DNA from: Pseudomonas svalbardensis | GTDB lineage: Bacteria; Pseudomonadota; Gammaproteobacteria; Pseudomonadales; Pseudomonadaceae | Reading direction: 5' to 3' | Assembly: GCF_030053115.1 (NCBI RefSeq) | Contig: NZ_CP125619.1 | Span: forward strand, 4,537,501 to 4,601,500 | Length of the DNA: 64,000 nucleotides | Shown: positions 1 through 9,830 of the stretch, one piece after another | How the letters are laid out: each line of letters starts with the position of its first letter | How positions within the stretch are numbered: position 1 is the first letter of the stretch | Made by a program: the position numbers and the translations under genes | Notes under the pieces: model-generated | What the model was told of the DNA's origin: nothing | Seen by the model: the letters and a program-made list of their open reading frames with translations, nothing else | Databases searched by the model: none

Positions 1-974
1 AGGCATTGCGAGGCGAACGCTTCGTTGAGTTCCCACAGATCAATGTCGGCAATCTGCAAACCCTTGGCCTTGAGCAGCTTCGGCACCGAGAAGACCGGGC
101 CGATGCCCATTTCATCCGGCTCGCAACCGGCCACGGTGAAACCACGGAAGAACGCCTTGGGCTTCAACCCCAGTTGCAGTGCTTTTTCCAGGCTCATCAC
201 CAGCGTCATCGACGCACCATCGGACAGCTGCGAAGAATTGCCCGCCGTCACCGAACCGTCCTCGGCAAACACCGGTTTCAATCCCGCCAGGCTTTCCAGG
301 GTGGTATCCGGGCGATTGCAGTCATCGTGATCGACGATACCGTCAAGGATCTGCACCTGACCGGTGGCCTTGTCTTCAACCCGATACTTCACCGCCATCG
401 GCACGATTTCATCGTCAAACAATCCTGCGGCCTGAGCCTGAGCGGTACGTTGCTGACTTTGCAGCGCGTACAGATCCTGTTCTTCGCGGCTGACGTTGTA
501 ACGACGAGCGACGATTTCGGCCGTCTGGCCCATCGGGAAATAGATACCGGGCACCTGCTCTTTAAGCAGCGGATTGATCAGGTTGTCGGTGTTGATGCTT
601 TTCATGGTCAGGCTGATGGACTCGACGCCACCGGCGACGATGATGTCACTGCAACCCGAAGCGATCTGGTTGGCGGCAATGGCGATCGCCTGCAGGCCCG
701 ACGAGCAAAACCGGTTGAGGGTCATGCCGGCAGTGCCGGTGCCCAGGCGCGACAGCACCGCGATGTTGCGACCGATGTTGAAGCCCTGGCCACCTTCGTT
801 GGAACCGGCACCGACGATGCAGTCTTCGACGCTGGCCGGATCGATGCCCGAGCGCGCCAACAATGCGTCGACACAATGCGCCGCCATGTCGTCCGGACGG
901 GTCATGTTGAACTTGCCGCGAAAGGATTTGGCCAGGCCGGTCCGCACGCTGTCGACGATCACCACTTCACGCAT
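1..974 (-). CDS. Acetyl-CoA acetyltransferase (thiolase), 3' end outside the window
   Basis: Thiolase family enzyme that condenses or cleaves acyl-CoA in fatty-acid or ketone-body type metabolism. The reading frame starts with MREVVIVDSVRTGLAKSF, the usual thiolase N-terminus with the first beta strand and the RTP/RTG loop. The nucleophile motif NRFCSSGLQAIA puts the acylated cysteine at residue 90, and GGVESIS follows. About 324 codons are present, ending in NEAFASQC, so the C-terminal part with the last His/Cys catalytic motifs lies beyond the left edge. The substrate range cannot be told from the sequence. It is transcribed away from the polyphosphate phosphotransferase, with about 100 bases between them. 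Confidence 0.93.
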   Translation of the reverse strand, partial: MREVVIVDSVRTGLAKSFRGKFNMTRPDDMAAHCVDALLARSGIDPASVEDCIVGAGSNEGGQGFNIGRNIAVLSRLGTGTAGMTLNRFCSSGLQAIAIAANQIASGCSDIIVAGGVESISLTMKSINTDNLINPLLKEQVPGIYFPMGQTAEIVARRYNVSREEQDLYALQSQQRTAQAQAAGLFDDEIVPMAVKYRVEDKATGQVQILDGIVDHDDCNRPDTTLESLAGLKPVFAEDGSVTAGNSSQLSDGASMTLVMSLEKALQLGLKPKAFFRGFTVAGCEPDEMGIGPVFSVPKLLKAKGLQIADIDLWELNEAFASQC

Positions 975-1075
975 GGCATACCTCATTGTTGTTGTCGGTT
1001 GAGAGTGGACCGAGCATAAATCCACTGCATTAGCGACCGCGACAATCATTCACCCCGCGTATGCGTAAACATCGA

Positions 1076-2599
1076 TCACTTCTTGTGCTGTTTCACTTTC
1101 CTGTTGTGTTTGTCGGACTTTTCGAAAGCCTCTTCCAGCGCCAGATTGATGGTGCGCAGGACTTTGACCCGCGCCCAGCGCTTGTCATTGGCTTCCACCA
1201 GCGTCCAAGGCGATATCTCGGTGCTGGTGCGATCAACCATGTCACCGACCGCCGCGCGGTAGTCCTCCCATTTATCACGATTGCGCCAGTCATCTTCGGT
1301 GATCTTGAAACGCTTGAAGGGAATTTCTTCCCGCGCCTGGAAGCGCTCCAGTTGCGTCTGCTTGTCGATGGCCAGCCAGAACTTGACCACGATCACCCCG
1401 GCCTCGGCGATCAGCTCTTCAAAATCATTGATTTCACTGTAGGCCCGCAACCAGTCCGCCGGCGGGCAGAAGCCTTCGACGCGCTCCACCAGCACCCGCC
1501 CGTACCACGAACGATCGAACACCGTGAACGTGCCCTTGGCCGGGATGTGCCGCCAGAACCGCCACAGATAAGGCTGCGCACGTTCCTCTTCGGTGGGCGC
1601 GGCAATCGGCACGATGCTGTACTGCCGCGGATCAAGGGCCGCCGCGACCCGGCGGATCGCCCCGCCCTTGCCTGCCGCATCATTGCCCTCGAACACCGCC
1701 ATCAAGGCGTGCCGACGCATGCGTTTGTCGCGCATCAGGCCGGAGAATCTTGCCTGTTCGGTAATCAATTGTTCTTCGTAATCGTCCTTGTCCAGGCGCT
1801 GGGTCAAATCCAGGCTGTCGAGCAGATTCAACTGATCGACATGAATGGGCAACGGCGCGGCATTAACCTTGGAAGGATGGACCTTGTGTCGCTTCAGGGC
1901 ACTTTGCAGGCCTTCGAGCAGGATCTTGCCCACCGCCAGGCTGCGGTAATGAGGGTCCACCCCTTCGATCACGTGCCAAGGCGCGTAGTCGCGACTGGTA
2001 CGGCGCAACACGTGTTCACCGTATTTCACGAACTTGTCGTAGGTTTGCGATTGTTGCCAGTCCAGCGGACTGATGCGCCAACTGTGCAGCGGGTCATCCG
2101 CCAGGGCCTTGAGCCGCGCCTTCATTTGCTTTTTGGAGAGGTGGAACCAGAACTTGAAGATCAGCGCGCCTTCGTCGCAGAGCATTTTTTCAAAGCGCTC
2201 GGACTGGTTGATCGCCTGATCCAGCACCGGGTCCTTGAACAAGCCATGAACCCGGCCTTGCAGCATCTGGCTGTACCAGTTGCCGAAGAAAATCCCCATG
2301 CGGCCCTTGGCCGGGAGCATCCGCCAGTAGCGCCAGGCCGGCGGCCGCGCCAGCTCTTCGTCGGTCTGCTGATCGAACGTGCGGACCTCGATCAAGCGTG
2401 GGTCCATCCATTCGTTAAGCAACTTGACCGTCTCGCCCTTGCCGGCGCCTTCGATGCCATTGATCAGAATGATCACCGGAAAGCGGCGCTGCTGGTGAAG
2501 TTCGAACTGTGCTTCGAGCAAGGCTTCACGCAGGGCCGGTTCTTCGGCGTCGTAGGTTTCTTTGTCGATGGCGTGACCGATTTCGGCGGATTCGAACAT
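1076..2599 (-). CDS. pap: Polyphosphate:AMP phosphotransferase (two PPK2 domains)
   Basis: Transfers phosphate from inorganic polyphosphate to AMP to make ADP; cytoplasmic, linking polyphosphate stores to adenylate charge. The 507-residue protein is a tandem of two PPK2 (P-loop) domains. The first has a Walker A-like GIEGAGKGETV near residues 48-58 and the second FEGNDAAGKGG near residue 300. Each is followed by a lid-type segment (FGNWY, FDRSWYGR). Duplicated PPK2 proteins of this length are the class II enzymes known to act on AMP. The start at MFESAEIGHAIDK was chosen because AAGGGAG lies at normal spacing upstream; a longer frame exists but has no ribosome site. Confidence 0.9.
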   Translation of the reverse strand: MFESAEIGHAIDKETYDAEEPALREALLEAQFELHQQRRFPVIILINGIEGAGKGETVKLLNEWMDPRLIEVRTFDQQTDEELARPPAWRYWRMLPAKGRMGIFFGNWYSQMLQGRVHGLFKDPVLDQAINQSERFEKMLCDEGALIFKFWFHLSKKQMKARLKALADDPLHSWRISPLDWQQSQTYDKFVKYGEHVLRRTSRDYAPWHVIEGVDPHYRSLAVGKILLEGLQSALKRHKVHPSKVNAAPLPIHVDQLNLLDSLDLTQRLDKDDYEEQLITEQARFSGLMRDKRMRRHALMAVFEGNDAAGKGGAIRRVAAALDPRQYSIVPIAAPTEEERAQPYLWRFWRHIPAKGTFTVFDRSWYGRVLVERVEGFCPPADWLRAYSEINDFEELIAEAGVIVVKFWLAIDKQTQLERFQAREEIPFKRFKITEDDWRNRDKWEDYRAAVGDMVDRTSTEISPWTLVEANDKRWARVKVLRTINLALEEAFEKSDKHNRKVKQHKK

Positions 2600-2690
2600 G
2601 GATGGCTCCCTTTCCAGATTGAGCAAGACTAGCGGATTGAGTTGTTTTCCGCGGGAGAAATCCCTTACTTCGCAGCAACGATCGTTTCGT

Positions 2691-2714
2691 GTAGCAGCTG
2701 CCGAAGGCTGCTAC
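2691..2714. repeat. Short REP-like hairpin (GTAGCAGC type)
   Basis: GTAGCAGC and GCTGCTAC form a perfect 8-bp stem around an 8-base loop between pap and mnmC. A related sequence (TGTAGCCGCTGGCGAAGCCTG...) lies upstream of the HD-domain gene, so this is a member of a dispersed Pseudomonas palindromic family rather than a terminator; there is no T-run on either side. Confidence 0.6.
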
Positions 2715-2811
2715 AGATTTTCAGCGAATCTGCGAACGCACGCGTTGCCATGGATCAAGCACCGCTCCGGCGATCGGCTAGAATGGCCGCCTTGCCGTTG
2801 CCGAGCCTGCC

Positions 2812-4794
2812 ATGAAACCTGTATTGCCCCACGCCCAGCTCGACTGGGATGACCAAGGTCTCCCGCGTTCGCGGGTGTTCAATGATGTGTATTTTTCCGA
2901 TCTGTCGGGGCTGGACGAAACCCGCTACGTGTTCCTCGAACAAAACGCTTTGCGTGAACGCTTCGCTGCGTTGCCAGCCGGCGGTCGACTGGTGATTGGC
3001 GAGACCGGTTTCGGCACCGGGCTGAATTTCCTTTGCGCCTGGCAGTTGTTCGAACAGCACGCGGTGGCCGGGGCGCGGCTGCATTTTGTCAGTGTCGAAA
3101 AGTACCCGCTGAGCCTGCCCGATCTGCAGCGTGCCTTGGCCTTGTGGCCGGAGCTCAAACCGTTTGCCGATCAACTGCTGACGCAATACATCGCAATCCA
3201 CCCAGGCTTCCAATGCCTGGTGCTGGACAACGGCCGCGTGACCCTGACCCTGCTGATCGGCGATGCGCTGGAACAATTGCCACAACTGGACGCGCAGATC
3301 GATGCCTGGTTTCTCGACGGTTTTGCCCCGGCGAAAAACCCTGACATGTGGACCGCCGAACTGTTCGCCGAACTGGCGCGTCTGGCGGCCCCCGGCTCGA
3401 CCATCAGCACCTTCACCAGCACCGGTTGGGTGCGCCGTCTGCTGAATGCGGCTGGCTTCAAGATGAAGCGCACGCCCGGCATTGGCCACAAATGGGAAAT
3501 CCTGCGGGGCGTGTTTCTCGGCTGGCCTGAAGAAGTCCCGGTGCCCGCCGCGGCCAAACCATGGTTTGCGCGGCCGACGCCACTGAACGGCGAGCGGCGT
3601 GCGATGGTGATCGGCGCCGGCCTGGCCGGATGCGCCACGGCCGCCAGCCTGGCTGCGCGGGGCTGGCAAGTCAGTCTGCTGGAGCGTCACAATGCACTGG
3701 CGCAGGAAGCCTCGGGCAATCCTCAGGGCGTTTTGTACCTCAAGCTTTCGGCCCATGGCACCGCGCTGTCGCAGTTGATCGTCAGTGGTTTCGGTCACAC
3801 CCGGCGTTTGCTCGAACATTTGCAACGGGGCGTCGACTGGGACGATTGCGGGGTCTTGCAACTGGCCTTCAACGCCAAGGAAGCCGAACGTCAGGCGCAA
3901 TTGGCCGCCGCCTTTTCGTCAGATCTGGTGCACTTGCTCGATCAACCGCAAGCCCAGACTCAGGCCGGGATCGCCCTGGAGCACGGCGGATTATTCTTCC
4001 CGGAAGGTGGCTGGGTTCATCCGCCGGCGTTGTGCCATTGGCAGGCGTCTTCGGCGAACATCCAGTGGCTGCCCCATCGCGATGTCCTGGAACTGCGCAA
4101 GGTTGATGATCAGTGGCAGGCCTGGGACGGTGATGATTTGCTGGCCAGTGCCCCCGTGGTGATCCTGGCCGGCGCGGCCGAGATCAAGCGTTTTCCACAC
4201 AGCGCCGAGCTGCCCCTCAAACGCATTCGTGGCCAGATCACCCGACTGGCGCAAACACCTGAAAGCCAGAGCCTGGCCACCGTCGTCTGCGCCGAAGGCT
4301 ATGTGGCGCCGGCTCGAATGGGCGAACACACCCTCGGCGCCAGCTTCGACTTCAAGAGCGATGACCTGACCCCGACACTCGCCGAACACCTCGGCAACCT
4401 GGCCTTGCTTGAGGAAATCTCCCCCGACCTCGCCACGCGACTGCAGGCTCAGGCACTGGACCCGCAACAGCTTGAAGGACGCGCCGCGTTCCGCTGCACC
4501 AGTCCAGACTACCTGCCGATCGTTGGCCCGTTGGCCGAACCAGCGGCCTTCGCCGATGCCTACGCCGTACTGAGCAAGGACGCCCGACAAGTGCCGGACA
4601 TTCCCTGCCCCTGGCTTGAGGGTTTTTACGTCAACAGCGGCCACGGTTCTCGCGGCCTGATCACCGCGCCACTGTCGGGTGAGTTGCTCGCGGCATGGAT
4701 CGAAAACGAACCGCTGCCCCTGCCCAGAGCAGTCGCCGAGGCCTGCCATCCCAACCGTTTCGCCGTGCGCCAATTGATCCGCGGAAAAGTCTGA
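2812..4794 (+). CDS. mnmC: Bifunctional tRNA 5-methylaminomethyl-2-thiouridine biosynthesis protein MnmC
   Basis: Completes the mnm5(s2)U modification at tRNA wobble position 34. The C-terminal FAD domain removes the carboxymethyl group from cmnm5U and the N-terminal MnmD domain methylates the product with SAM. The 660-residue protein has the MnmD domain at about 1-240, with the SAM motif GETGFGTGLNFL near 62-73. The FAD-dependent oxidoreductase domain starts near 264 with VIGAGLAGCATAASLA. Length and domain order match the usual bifunctional MnmC. It is a single gene followed after 123 bases by the NAGGN operon; no terminator is evident between them. Confidence 0.95.
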   Translation: MKPVLPHAQLDWDDQGLPRSRVFNDVYFSDLSGLDETRYVFLEQNALRERFAALPAGGRLVIGETGFGTGLNFLCAWQLFEQHAVAGARLHFVSVEKYPLSLPDLQRALALWPELKPFADQLLTQYIAIHPGFQCLVLDNGRVTLTLLIGDALEQLPQLDAQIDAWFLDGFAPAKNPDMWTAELFAELARLAAPGSTISTFTSTGWVRRLLNAAGFKMKRTPGIGHKWEILRGVFLGWPEEVPVPAAAKPWFARPTPLNGERRAMVIGAGLAGCATAASLAARGWQVSLLERHNALAQEASGNPQGVLYLKLSAHGTALSQLIVSGFGHTRRLLEHLQRGVDWDDCGVLQLAFNAKEAERQAQLAAAFSSDLVHLLDQPQAQTQAGIALEHGGLFFPEGGWVHPPALCHWQASSANIQWLPHRDVLELRKVDDQWQAWDGDDLLASAPVVILAGAAEIKRFPHSAELPLKRIRGQITRLAQTPESQSLATVVCAEGYVAPARMGEHTLGASFDFKSDDLTPTLAEHLGNLALLEEISPDLATRLQAQALDPQQLEGRAAFRCTSPDYLPIVGPLAEPAAFADAYAVLSKDARQVPDIPCPWLEGFYVNSGHGSRGLITAPLSGELLAAWIENEPLPLPRAVAEACHPNRFAVRQLIRGKV

Positions 4795-4917
4795 CGGCTC
4801 GCCTTATAACTTATCGGTCTAAAACTCCGGGGATTCAGCCGGGTCAGTTTCTGAGTACCCGCCGTTTTTGGCGCGGTATCGATTGACCTCCCCAACGGAA
4901 AAACCGGTAAGGAATTT

Positions 4918-6690
4918 ATGTGCGGATTAGCTGGCGAGTTACGTTTTGATCATCAACCTGCAGACCTTGCAGCCATTGAGCGAATCACCCATCACCTGGC
5001 CCCTCGCGGCCCTGACGCATGGGGCTTCCACAGCCAGGGGCCGATTGCCCTGGGCCATCGTCGCCTGAAAATCATGGACCTGTCGGACGGCTCGGCGCAG
5101 CCGATGGTCGACAACCAATTGGGCTTGTCCCTGGCCTTCAACGGCGCGATCTACAACTTCCCTGAACTGCGCACCGAGCTTGAAAGCCTTGGTTACGCGT
5201 TCTATTCCGGTGGTGACACCGAAGTGCTGCTCAAGGGTTATCACGCCTGGGGCGAAGCGCTGCTGCCCAAACTCAATGGCATGTTCGCCTTTGCCATTTG
5301 GGAGCGTGACGCCCAACGCCTGTTCATCGCCCGCGACCGTCTCGGCGTGAAGCCGCTGTACCTGTCGCGCACCGGTCAGCGCCTGCGCTTTGCCTCGGCG
5401 TTGCCGGCGCTGCTCAAGGGCGGCGACATCAACCCGATCCTCGATCCGGTGGCACTCAATCATTATCTGAATTTCCACGCAGTGGTCCCGGCCCCGCGCA
5501 CCTTGCTGGCCGGCATCGAGAAACTGCCACCGGCGACCTGGATGCGCATCGAAGCGGATGGCACCACCGAGCAGAAAACCTGGTGGACCCTGCCCTACGG
5601 CCCACACGCCGACGAGATGAATCTGACACTCGAAGACTGGCGCGACCGTGTACTCGACAGCACCCGCGACGCGGTGGCGATCCGTCAACGTGCAGCGGTC
5701 GACGTCGGTGTTCTGCTTTCGGGCGGTGTCGATTCGAGCCTGCTGGTCGGTCTGTTGCGTGAAGTCGGTGTTGAAAACCTGTCGACCTTCTCCATCGGTT
5801 TCCAGGATGCCGGCGGCGAGCGCGGCGACGAGTTCCAGTATTCGGACCTGATCGCCAAACACTACGGTACCCAGCATCACCAATTGCGCATCGACGAAAA
5901 AGAGATCATCGAGCAATTGCCCGCAGCGTTCCGCGCCATGAGCGAGCCGATGGTCAGCCATGACTGCATCGCCTTCTATCTGCTGTCCCGCGAAGTGGCC
6001 AAGTATTGCAAAGTGGTGCAGAGCGGCCAGGGTGCCGACGAACTGTTCGCCGGTTATCACTGGTACCCACAAGTCGACGGTGCCGAAGATCCGTACGCCG
6101 CCTACCGCGATGCATTTTTCGACCGCAGCTACGACGACTACGCCGCCACCGTGCAGCCGAAATGGCTGACGGCCAATGACGCGGCCGGTGACTTCGTCAA
6201 AGAACATTTCGCACAGCCCGGCGCCGATGCAGCGGTAGACAAAGCCTTGCGTCTGGACAGCACGATCATGCTGGTGGACGACCCGGTCAAACGCGTCGAC
6301 AACATGACCATGGCCTGGGGCCTGGAAGCGCGCACACCGTTTCTCGACTACCGCCTGGTGGAATTGTCGGCGCGCGTGCCGGGTAAATTCAAACTGCCGG
6401 ACGGTGGCAAGCAAGTCCTGAAAGAAGCCGCGCGCCTGGTCATTCCGAGTGAAGTGATCGATCGCAAGAAAGGTTATTTCCCGGTCCCCGGTCTGAAGCA
6501 TTTGCAGGGCGATACGCTGAACTGGGTGCGCGAACTGCTGCTCGATCCGAGTCAGGATCGCGGACTGTTCAAGCCAGAGATGCTCGATCGCCTGCTGACC
6601 GATCCGCAAGGCCAGTTGACCCCGTTGCGCGGCTCCAAGCTGTGGCAATTGGCGGCCCTGAACCTGTGGCTCAGTGAACAAGGAATCTGA
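4918..6690 (+). CDS. asnO: N-acetylglutaminylglutamine amidotransferase
   Basis: Asparagine-synthetase-like enzyme of the NAGGN osmoprotectant pathway; it uses glutamine as nitrogen donor to amidate the dipeptide. The class II glutaminase nucleophile is Cys2 (MCGLAGE), and the PP-loop ATP pyrophosphatase motif LLSGGVDSSLL lies near residue 267. The 590-residue length fits the family. TAAGGA precedes the ATG. It is the first gene of a three-gene operon; the next start follows after three bases. The asnO-ngg-M42 peptidase order is the known NAGGN locus in Pseudomonas and rhizobia. Osmotic induction is known for the family, but no operator was recognised here. Confidence 0.93.
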   Translation: MCGLAGELRFDHQPADLAAIERITHHLAPRGPDAWGFHSQGPIALGHRRLKIMDLSDGSAQPMVDNQLGLSLAFNGAIYNFPELRTELESLGYAFYSGGDTEVLLKGYHAWGEALLPKLNGMFAFAIWERDAQRLFIARDRLGVKPLYLSRTGQRLRFASALPALLKGGDINPILDPVALNHYLNFHAVVPAPRTLLAGIEKLPPATWMRIEADGTTEQKTWWTLPYGPHADEMNLTLEDWRDRVLDSTRDAVAIRQRAAVDVGVLLSGGVDSSLLVGLLREVGVENLSTFSIGFQDAGGERGDEFQYSDLIAKHYGTQHHQLRIDEKEIIEQLPAAFRAMSEPMVSHDCIAFYLLSREVAKYCKVVQSGQGADELFAGYHWYPQVDGAEDPYAAYRDAFFDRSYDDYAATVQPKWLTANDAAGDFVKEHFAQPGADAAVDKALRLDSTIMLVDDPVKRVDNMTMAWGLEARTPFLDYRLVELSARVPGKFKLPDGGKQVLKEAARLVIPSEVIDRKKGYFPVPGLKHLQGDTLNWVRELLLDPSQDRGLFKPEMLDRLLTDPQGQLTPLRGSKLWQLAALNLWLSEQGI

Positions 6691-6693
6691 TCG

Positions 6694-8445
6694 ATGAAAC
6701 CCCACGCCACGGCCTACAGCCAACGCTTGTTGCGCGGTCAGGCGCCCTCTTACGAACGCTTGCAGGCACGCCTGGCCGAAGACGGTAGTGAATTGGGCGC
6801 CGCACCGATTGCCGTGCACTGCGGCTGGGGCCGGTTGCTGATCGGCCACACCTTTCCAGATGCGGCGAGCCTGGCCCAAGAGCTGCTCAATGAGCACACC
6901 GGTGAACGCGACATCGCCCTGTACGTGGCTGCGCCTCAGCAAGTACTGGGGCTGGAGCCCGCCCAGTTGTTTCTCGACCCGTCCGACACCCTGCGCCTGT
7001 GGTTCAGCGATTACCGCCAATCCACTCGGGTGTTTCGCGGCTTTCGCATCCGCCGGGCCCAGAGCGACGTGGACTGGCAGGCGATCAATCAGCTGTATCA
7101 TTTGCGTGGCATGTTGCCGATCGACGCCAACTTGCTGACCCCACGCCATCAGGGTGGCCCGGTGTATTGGCTGGCCGAAGATGAGGACAGCGGCGCAATC
7201 ATCGGCAGCGTCATGGGCCTCAATCACCACAAGGCGTTCAACGACCCAGAGAACGGCAGCAGCCTGTGGTGCCTGGCGGTCGACCCACAATGTTCGCGAC
7301 CGGGTGTCGGTGAAGTGCTGGTGCGGCATTTGATCGAGCACTTCATGAGCCGTGGGCTGAGTTATCTGGACCTGTCAGTGCTGCACGACAACCGGCAGGC
7401 GAAAAGTCTTTACGCCAAGCTCGGGTTTCGCAACCTGTCGACCTTCGCCATCAAGCGTAAAAACTGCATCAATCAGCCATTGTTTCTCGGCCCGGGTCCC
7501 GAAGCCGAATTCAATCCTTATGCACGGATCATCGTCGAGGAAGCTCACCGCCGTGGCATCGAAGTACAAGTCGATGACGCCGATGCCGGCCTGTTCACCT
7601 TGATCCATGGCAGTCGCCGCGTACGTTGCCGTGAATCCCTCAGCGATCTGACCAGCGCCATCAGCATGACGTTGTGCCAGGACAAAAGCCTGACGCACAA
7701 AGTGCTCAAGGCCGCCGGTTTGAACCTGCCGTCACAGCAACTGGCCGGCAACGCCGATGACAATCTGGCGTTTCTCGACGAGCACGAACGGGTGGTGGTC
7801 AAACCGCTGGATGGCGAACAGGGCCAGGGCGTCGCGGTTGATTTACGGACCATCGAAGAGGTCCAGCAAGCCATCGAATCCGCCCGCCAGTTCGACAGTC
7901 GCGTGCTGCTGGAGAGCTTCCACGAAGGCCTCGACTTGCGGATTGTGGTGATCGGTTTTGAGGTGGTCGCCGCGGCCATTCGCCAACCGGCAGAAGTGGT
8001 CGGTGATGGACAGCATTCCATCGGTGCGTTAATCGAAGCCCAGAGCCGGCGTCGTCAGGCGGCGACCAGCGGTGAAAGCAAAATCCCGCTGGATCATGAG
8101 ACCGAGCGCACCTTGGCAGCGGCGGGTTATGACTACAGCAGCATTCTGCCGGCCGGTGAGCATCTGTTCGTACGGCGTACGGCGAATCTTCATACCGGCG
8201 GCATTCTTGAGGATGTCACTGCGATTCTGCATCCGACCCTGGTGGATGCGGCTGTGCGAGCGGCGCGGGCGCTGGACATTCCGATGGTCGGGCTCGACCT
8301 GATGGTGCCCGCTGCCGATCAACCGGAGTACGTGTTTATCGAAGCCAATGAGCGCGCCGGCCTGGCCAACCATGAACCGCAGCCGACGGCCGAGCGGTTT
8401 GTGGATTTGTTGTTTCCGCACAGTCAGCCGGCGGCCGGACATTGA
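6694..8445 (+). CDS. ngg: N-acetylglutaminylglutamine synthetase (GNAT + ATP-grasp)
   Basis: Makes N-acetylglutaminylglutamine: an N-terminal GNAT acetyltransferase half and a C-terminal ATP-grasp ligase half in one 583-residue polypeptide. The GNAT core is around residues 110-265, with LWCLAVDPQCSRPGVGEVLV as its acetyl-CoA loop and LDLSVLHDNRQAKSLYAKLGF after it. The ATP-grasp part follows, with VVVKPLDGEQGQGVAV near 370 and the metal-binding FIEANERAGLANHEPQPT near the end. It starts three bases after asnO, so the two are certainly co-transcribed. The product is a compatible solute that accumulates under salt stress. Confidence 0.93.
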   Translation: MKPHATAYSQRLLRGQAPSYERLQARLAEDGSELGAAPIAVHCGWGRLLIGHTFPDAASLAQELLNEHTGERDIALYVAAPQQVLGLEPAQLFLDPSDTLRLWFSDYRQSTRVFRGFRIRRAQSDVDWQAINQLYHLRGMLPIDANLLTPRHQGGPVYWLAEDEDSGAIIGSVMGLNHHKAFNDPENGSSLWCLAVDPQCSRPGVGEVLVRHLIEHFMSRGLSYLDLSVLHDNRQAKSLYAKLGFRNLSTFAIKRKNCINQPLFLGPGPEAEFNPYARIIVEEAHRRGIEVQVDDADAGLFTLIHGSRRVRCRESLSDLTSAISMTLCQDKSLTHKVLKAAGLNLPSQQLAGNADDNLAFLDEHERVVVKPLDGEQGQGVAVDLRTIEEVQQAIESARQFDSRVLLESFHEGLDLRIVVIGFEVVAAAIRQPAEVVGDGQHSIGALIEAQSRRRQAATSGESKIPLDHETERTLAAAGYDYSSILPAGEHLFVRRTANLHTGGILEDVTAILHPTLVDAAVRAARALDIPMVGLDLMVPAADQPEYVFIEANERAGLANHEPQPTAERFVDLLFPHSQPAAGH

Positions 8446-8465
8446 TTTGTCGCCTGTTCCATCGC

Positions 8466-8531
8466 CATCGCGAGCAGGCTCGCTCGCACATTTGACCGCA
8501 TTCCCCTGTGGGAGCGAGCCTGCTCGCGATG
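8466..8531. repeat. Inverted REP pair (REPIN-like)
   Basis: CATCGCGAGCAGGCTCGCTCGCACA is answered 16 bases later by TGTGGGAGCGAGCCTGCTCGCGATG, an imperfect long inverted pair, each half itself palindromic (GAGCAGGCTC). The same sequence recurs at 9831 and 37363. It sits inside the NAGGN operon between ngg and the peptidase gene and could stabilise or attenuate the transcript there. Confidence 0.85.
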
Positions 8532-8603
8532 GGGCCCTGACAGATCACACACTCTCTTTTCCTCATCGAAACCATCGATGCTCTCAACCCATCAGGAGTT
8601 TCC

Positions 8604-9794
8604 ATGACCAGCAACATTCCGGAACCGGATCTGATCTACCTGCAAAAAGTCCTGCTGGAAATGCTCGCCATTCCCAGCCCGACCGGGTTCACCGACACCA
8701 TCGTGCGTTATGTCGCCGAGCGGCTTGAAGAGCTGGGCATTCCCTTTGAGATGACCCGCCGCGGCACCATCCGCGCCACCCTCAAGGGCAAGAAGAACAG
8801 TCCCGACCGCGCGGTCTCCGCTCACCTCGACACCATCGGCGCGGCGGTTCGCGCGATCAAGGACAACGGTCGTTTGACCCTGGCGCCTGTCGGTTGCTGG
8901 TCCAGCCGTTTTGCCGAGGGCAGTCGGGTCAGCCTGTTTACCGACAACGGCGTAATCCGTGGCAGCGTGCTGCCGCTGATGGCTTCCGGGCATGCGTTCA
9001 ATACCGCCGTGGATGAAATGCCAATCAGTTGGGATCACGTCGAATTGCGCCTGGACGCCTATTGCGCCACCCGTGCCGATTGCGACTCGCTGGGGATCAG
9101 CGTCGGTGATTTTGTCGCCTTCGACCCTTTGCCGGAGTTCACCGAAAGCGGCCACATCAGCGCCCGTCATCTCGATGACAAGGCCGGCGTTGCCGCATTG
9201 CTGGCGGCGCTGAAAGCGATCGTCGACAGCGGCGAAGAGCTGATGATCGACTGTCATCCGCTGTTCACCATCACCGAGGAAACCGGCAGTGGCGCGGCGG
9301 CGGCGTTACCGTGGGACGTCAGCGAATTCGTCGGCATCGACATCGCCCCGGTCGCGCCGGGTCAGCATTCCAGCGAACACGCGGTGAGCGTGGCAATGCA
9401 GGATTCCGGCGGACCTTACGACTATCACCTGTCGCGGCATCTGCTGCGCCTGGCCAGTGACAACGAGTTACCGGTGCGTCGCGACCTGTTCCGCTATTAC
9501 TTCAGCGATGCCCATTCGGCGGTCACTGCCGGGCATGACATTCGCACCGCCCTGCTTGCCTTCGGCTGCGATGCCACTCACGGCTACGAACGCACCCACA
9601 TCGACAGCCTCGCCGCCCTCAGCCGCCTGCTCGGCGCCTATATTCTGAGTGCGCCGGTGTTTGCCAGCGATGCACAACCGGCCAAGGGGTCGCTGGACCG
9701 GTTCAGTCATCAGATCGAACATGAGACGCAGATGGAAAGCGATACGCGAGTGCCGTCGGTGGATAGTCTGGTGGGGCAGCGGTCTGAAAGCTGA
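8604..9794 (+). CDS. Osmoprotectant NAGGN system M42 family peptidase
   Basis: Predicted zinc/cobalt aminopeptidase of family M42 tied to the NAGGN locus, perhaps recycling or trimming the dipeptide; its exact reaction is not established. Metal-ligand motifs are visible: VSAHLDTIGAAV (His, Asp), RHLDDKAGVAA (bridging Asp), TITEETGSGAA (catalytic Glu pair) and a late SDAHSAVTAGHD. The 396 residues match the family. It is third in the operon, separated from ngg by a REP pair. Its C-terminal extension after about residue 355 (DRFSHQIEHETQMESD) is hydrophilic and outside the catalytic core. Confidence 0.9.
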   Translation: MTSNIPEPDLIYLQKVLLEMLAIPSPTGFTDTIVRYVAERLEELGIPFEMTRRGTIRATLKGKKNSPDRAVSAHLDTIGAAVRAIKDNGRLTLAPVGCWSSRFAEGSRVSLFTDNGVIRGSVLPLMASGHAFNTAVDEMPISWDHVELRLDAYCATRADCDSLGISVGDFVAFDPLPEFTESGHISARHLDDKAGVAALLAALKAIVDSGEELMIDCHPLFTITEETGSGAAAALPWDVSEFVGIDIAPVAPGQHSSEHAVSVAMQDSGGPYDYHLSRHLLRLASDNELPVRRDLFRYYFSDAHSAVTAGHDIRTALLAFGCDATHGYERTHIDSLAALSRLLGAYILSAPVFASDAQPAKGSLDRFSHQIEHETQMESDTRVPSVDSLVGQRSES

Positions 9795-9830
9795 GTCTGG
9801 CTTGAGATAGGCTGTGATTGAAAGATTGCC

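Noticed and set aside
4939..7341. 800-codon open frame antisense to asnO and ngg
   Set aside because: It lies exactly opposite two well-supported genes, has no ribosome site or family pattern, and is the usual by-product of high GC third-position bias.
8466..8531. Possible CRISPR repeats
   Set aside because: Only paired inverted copies, without regular spacing or spacers; they are REP/REPIN elements.
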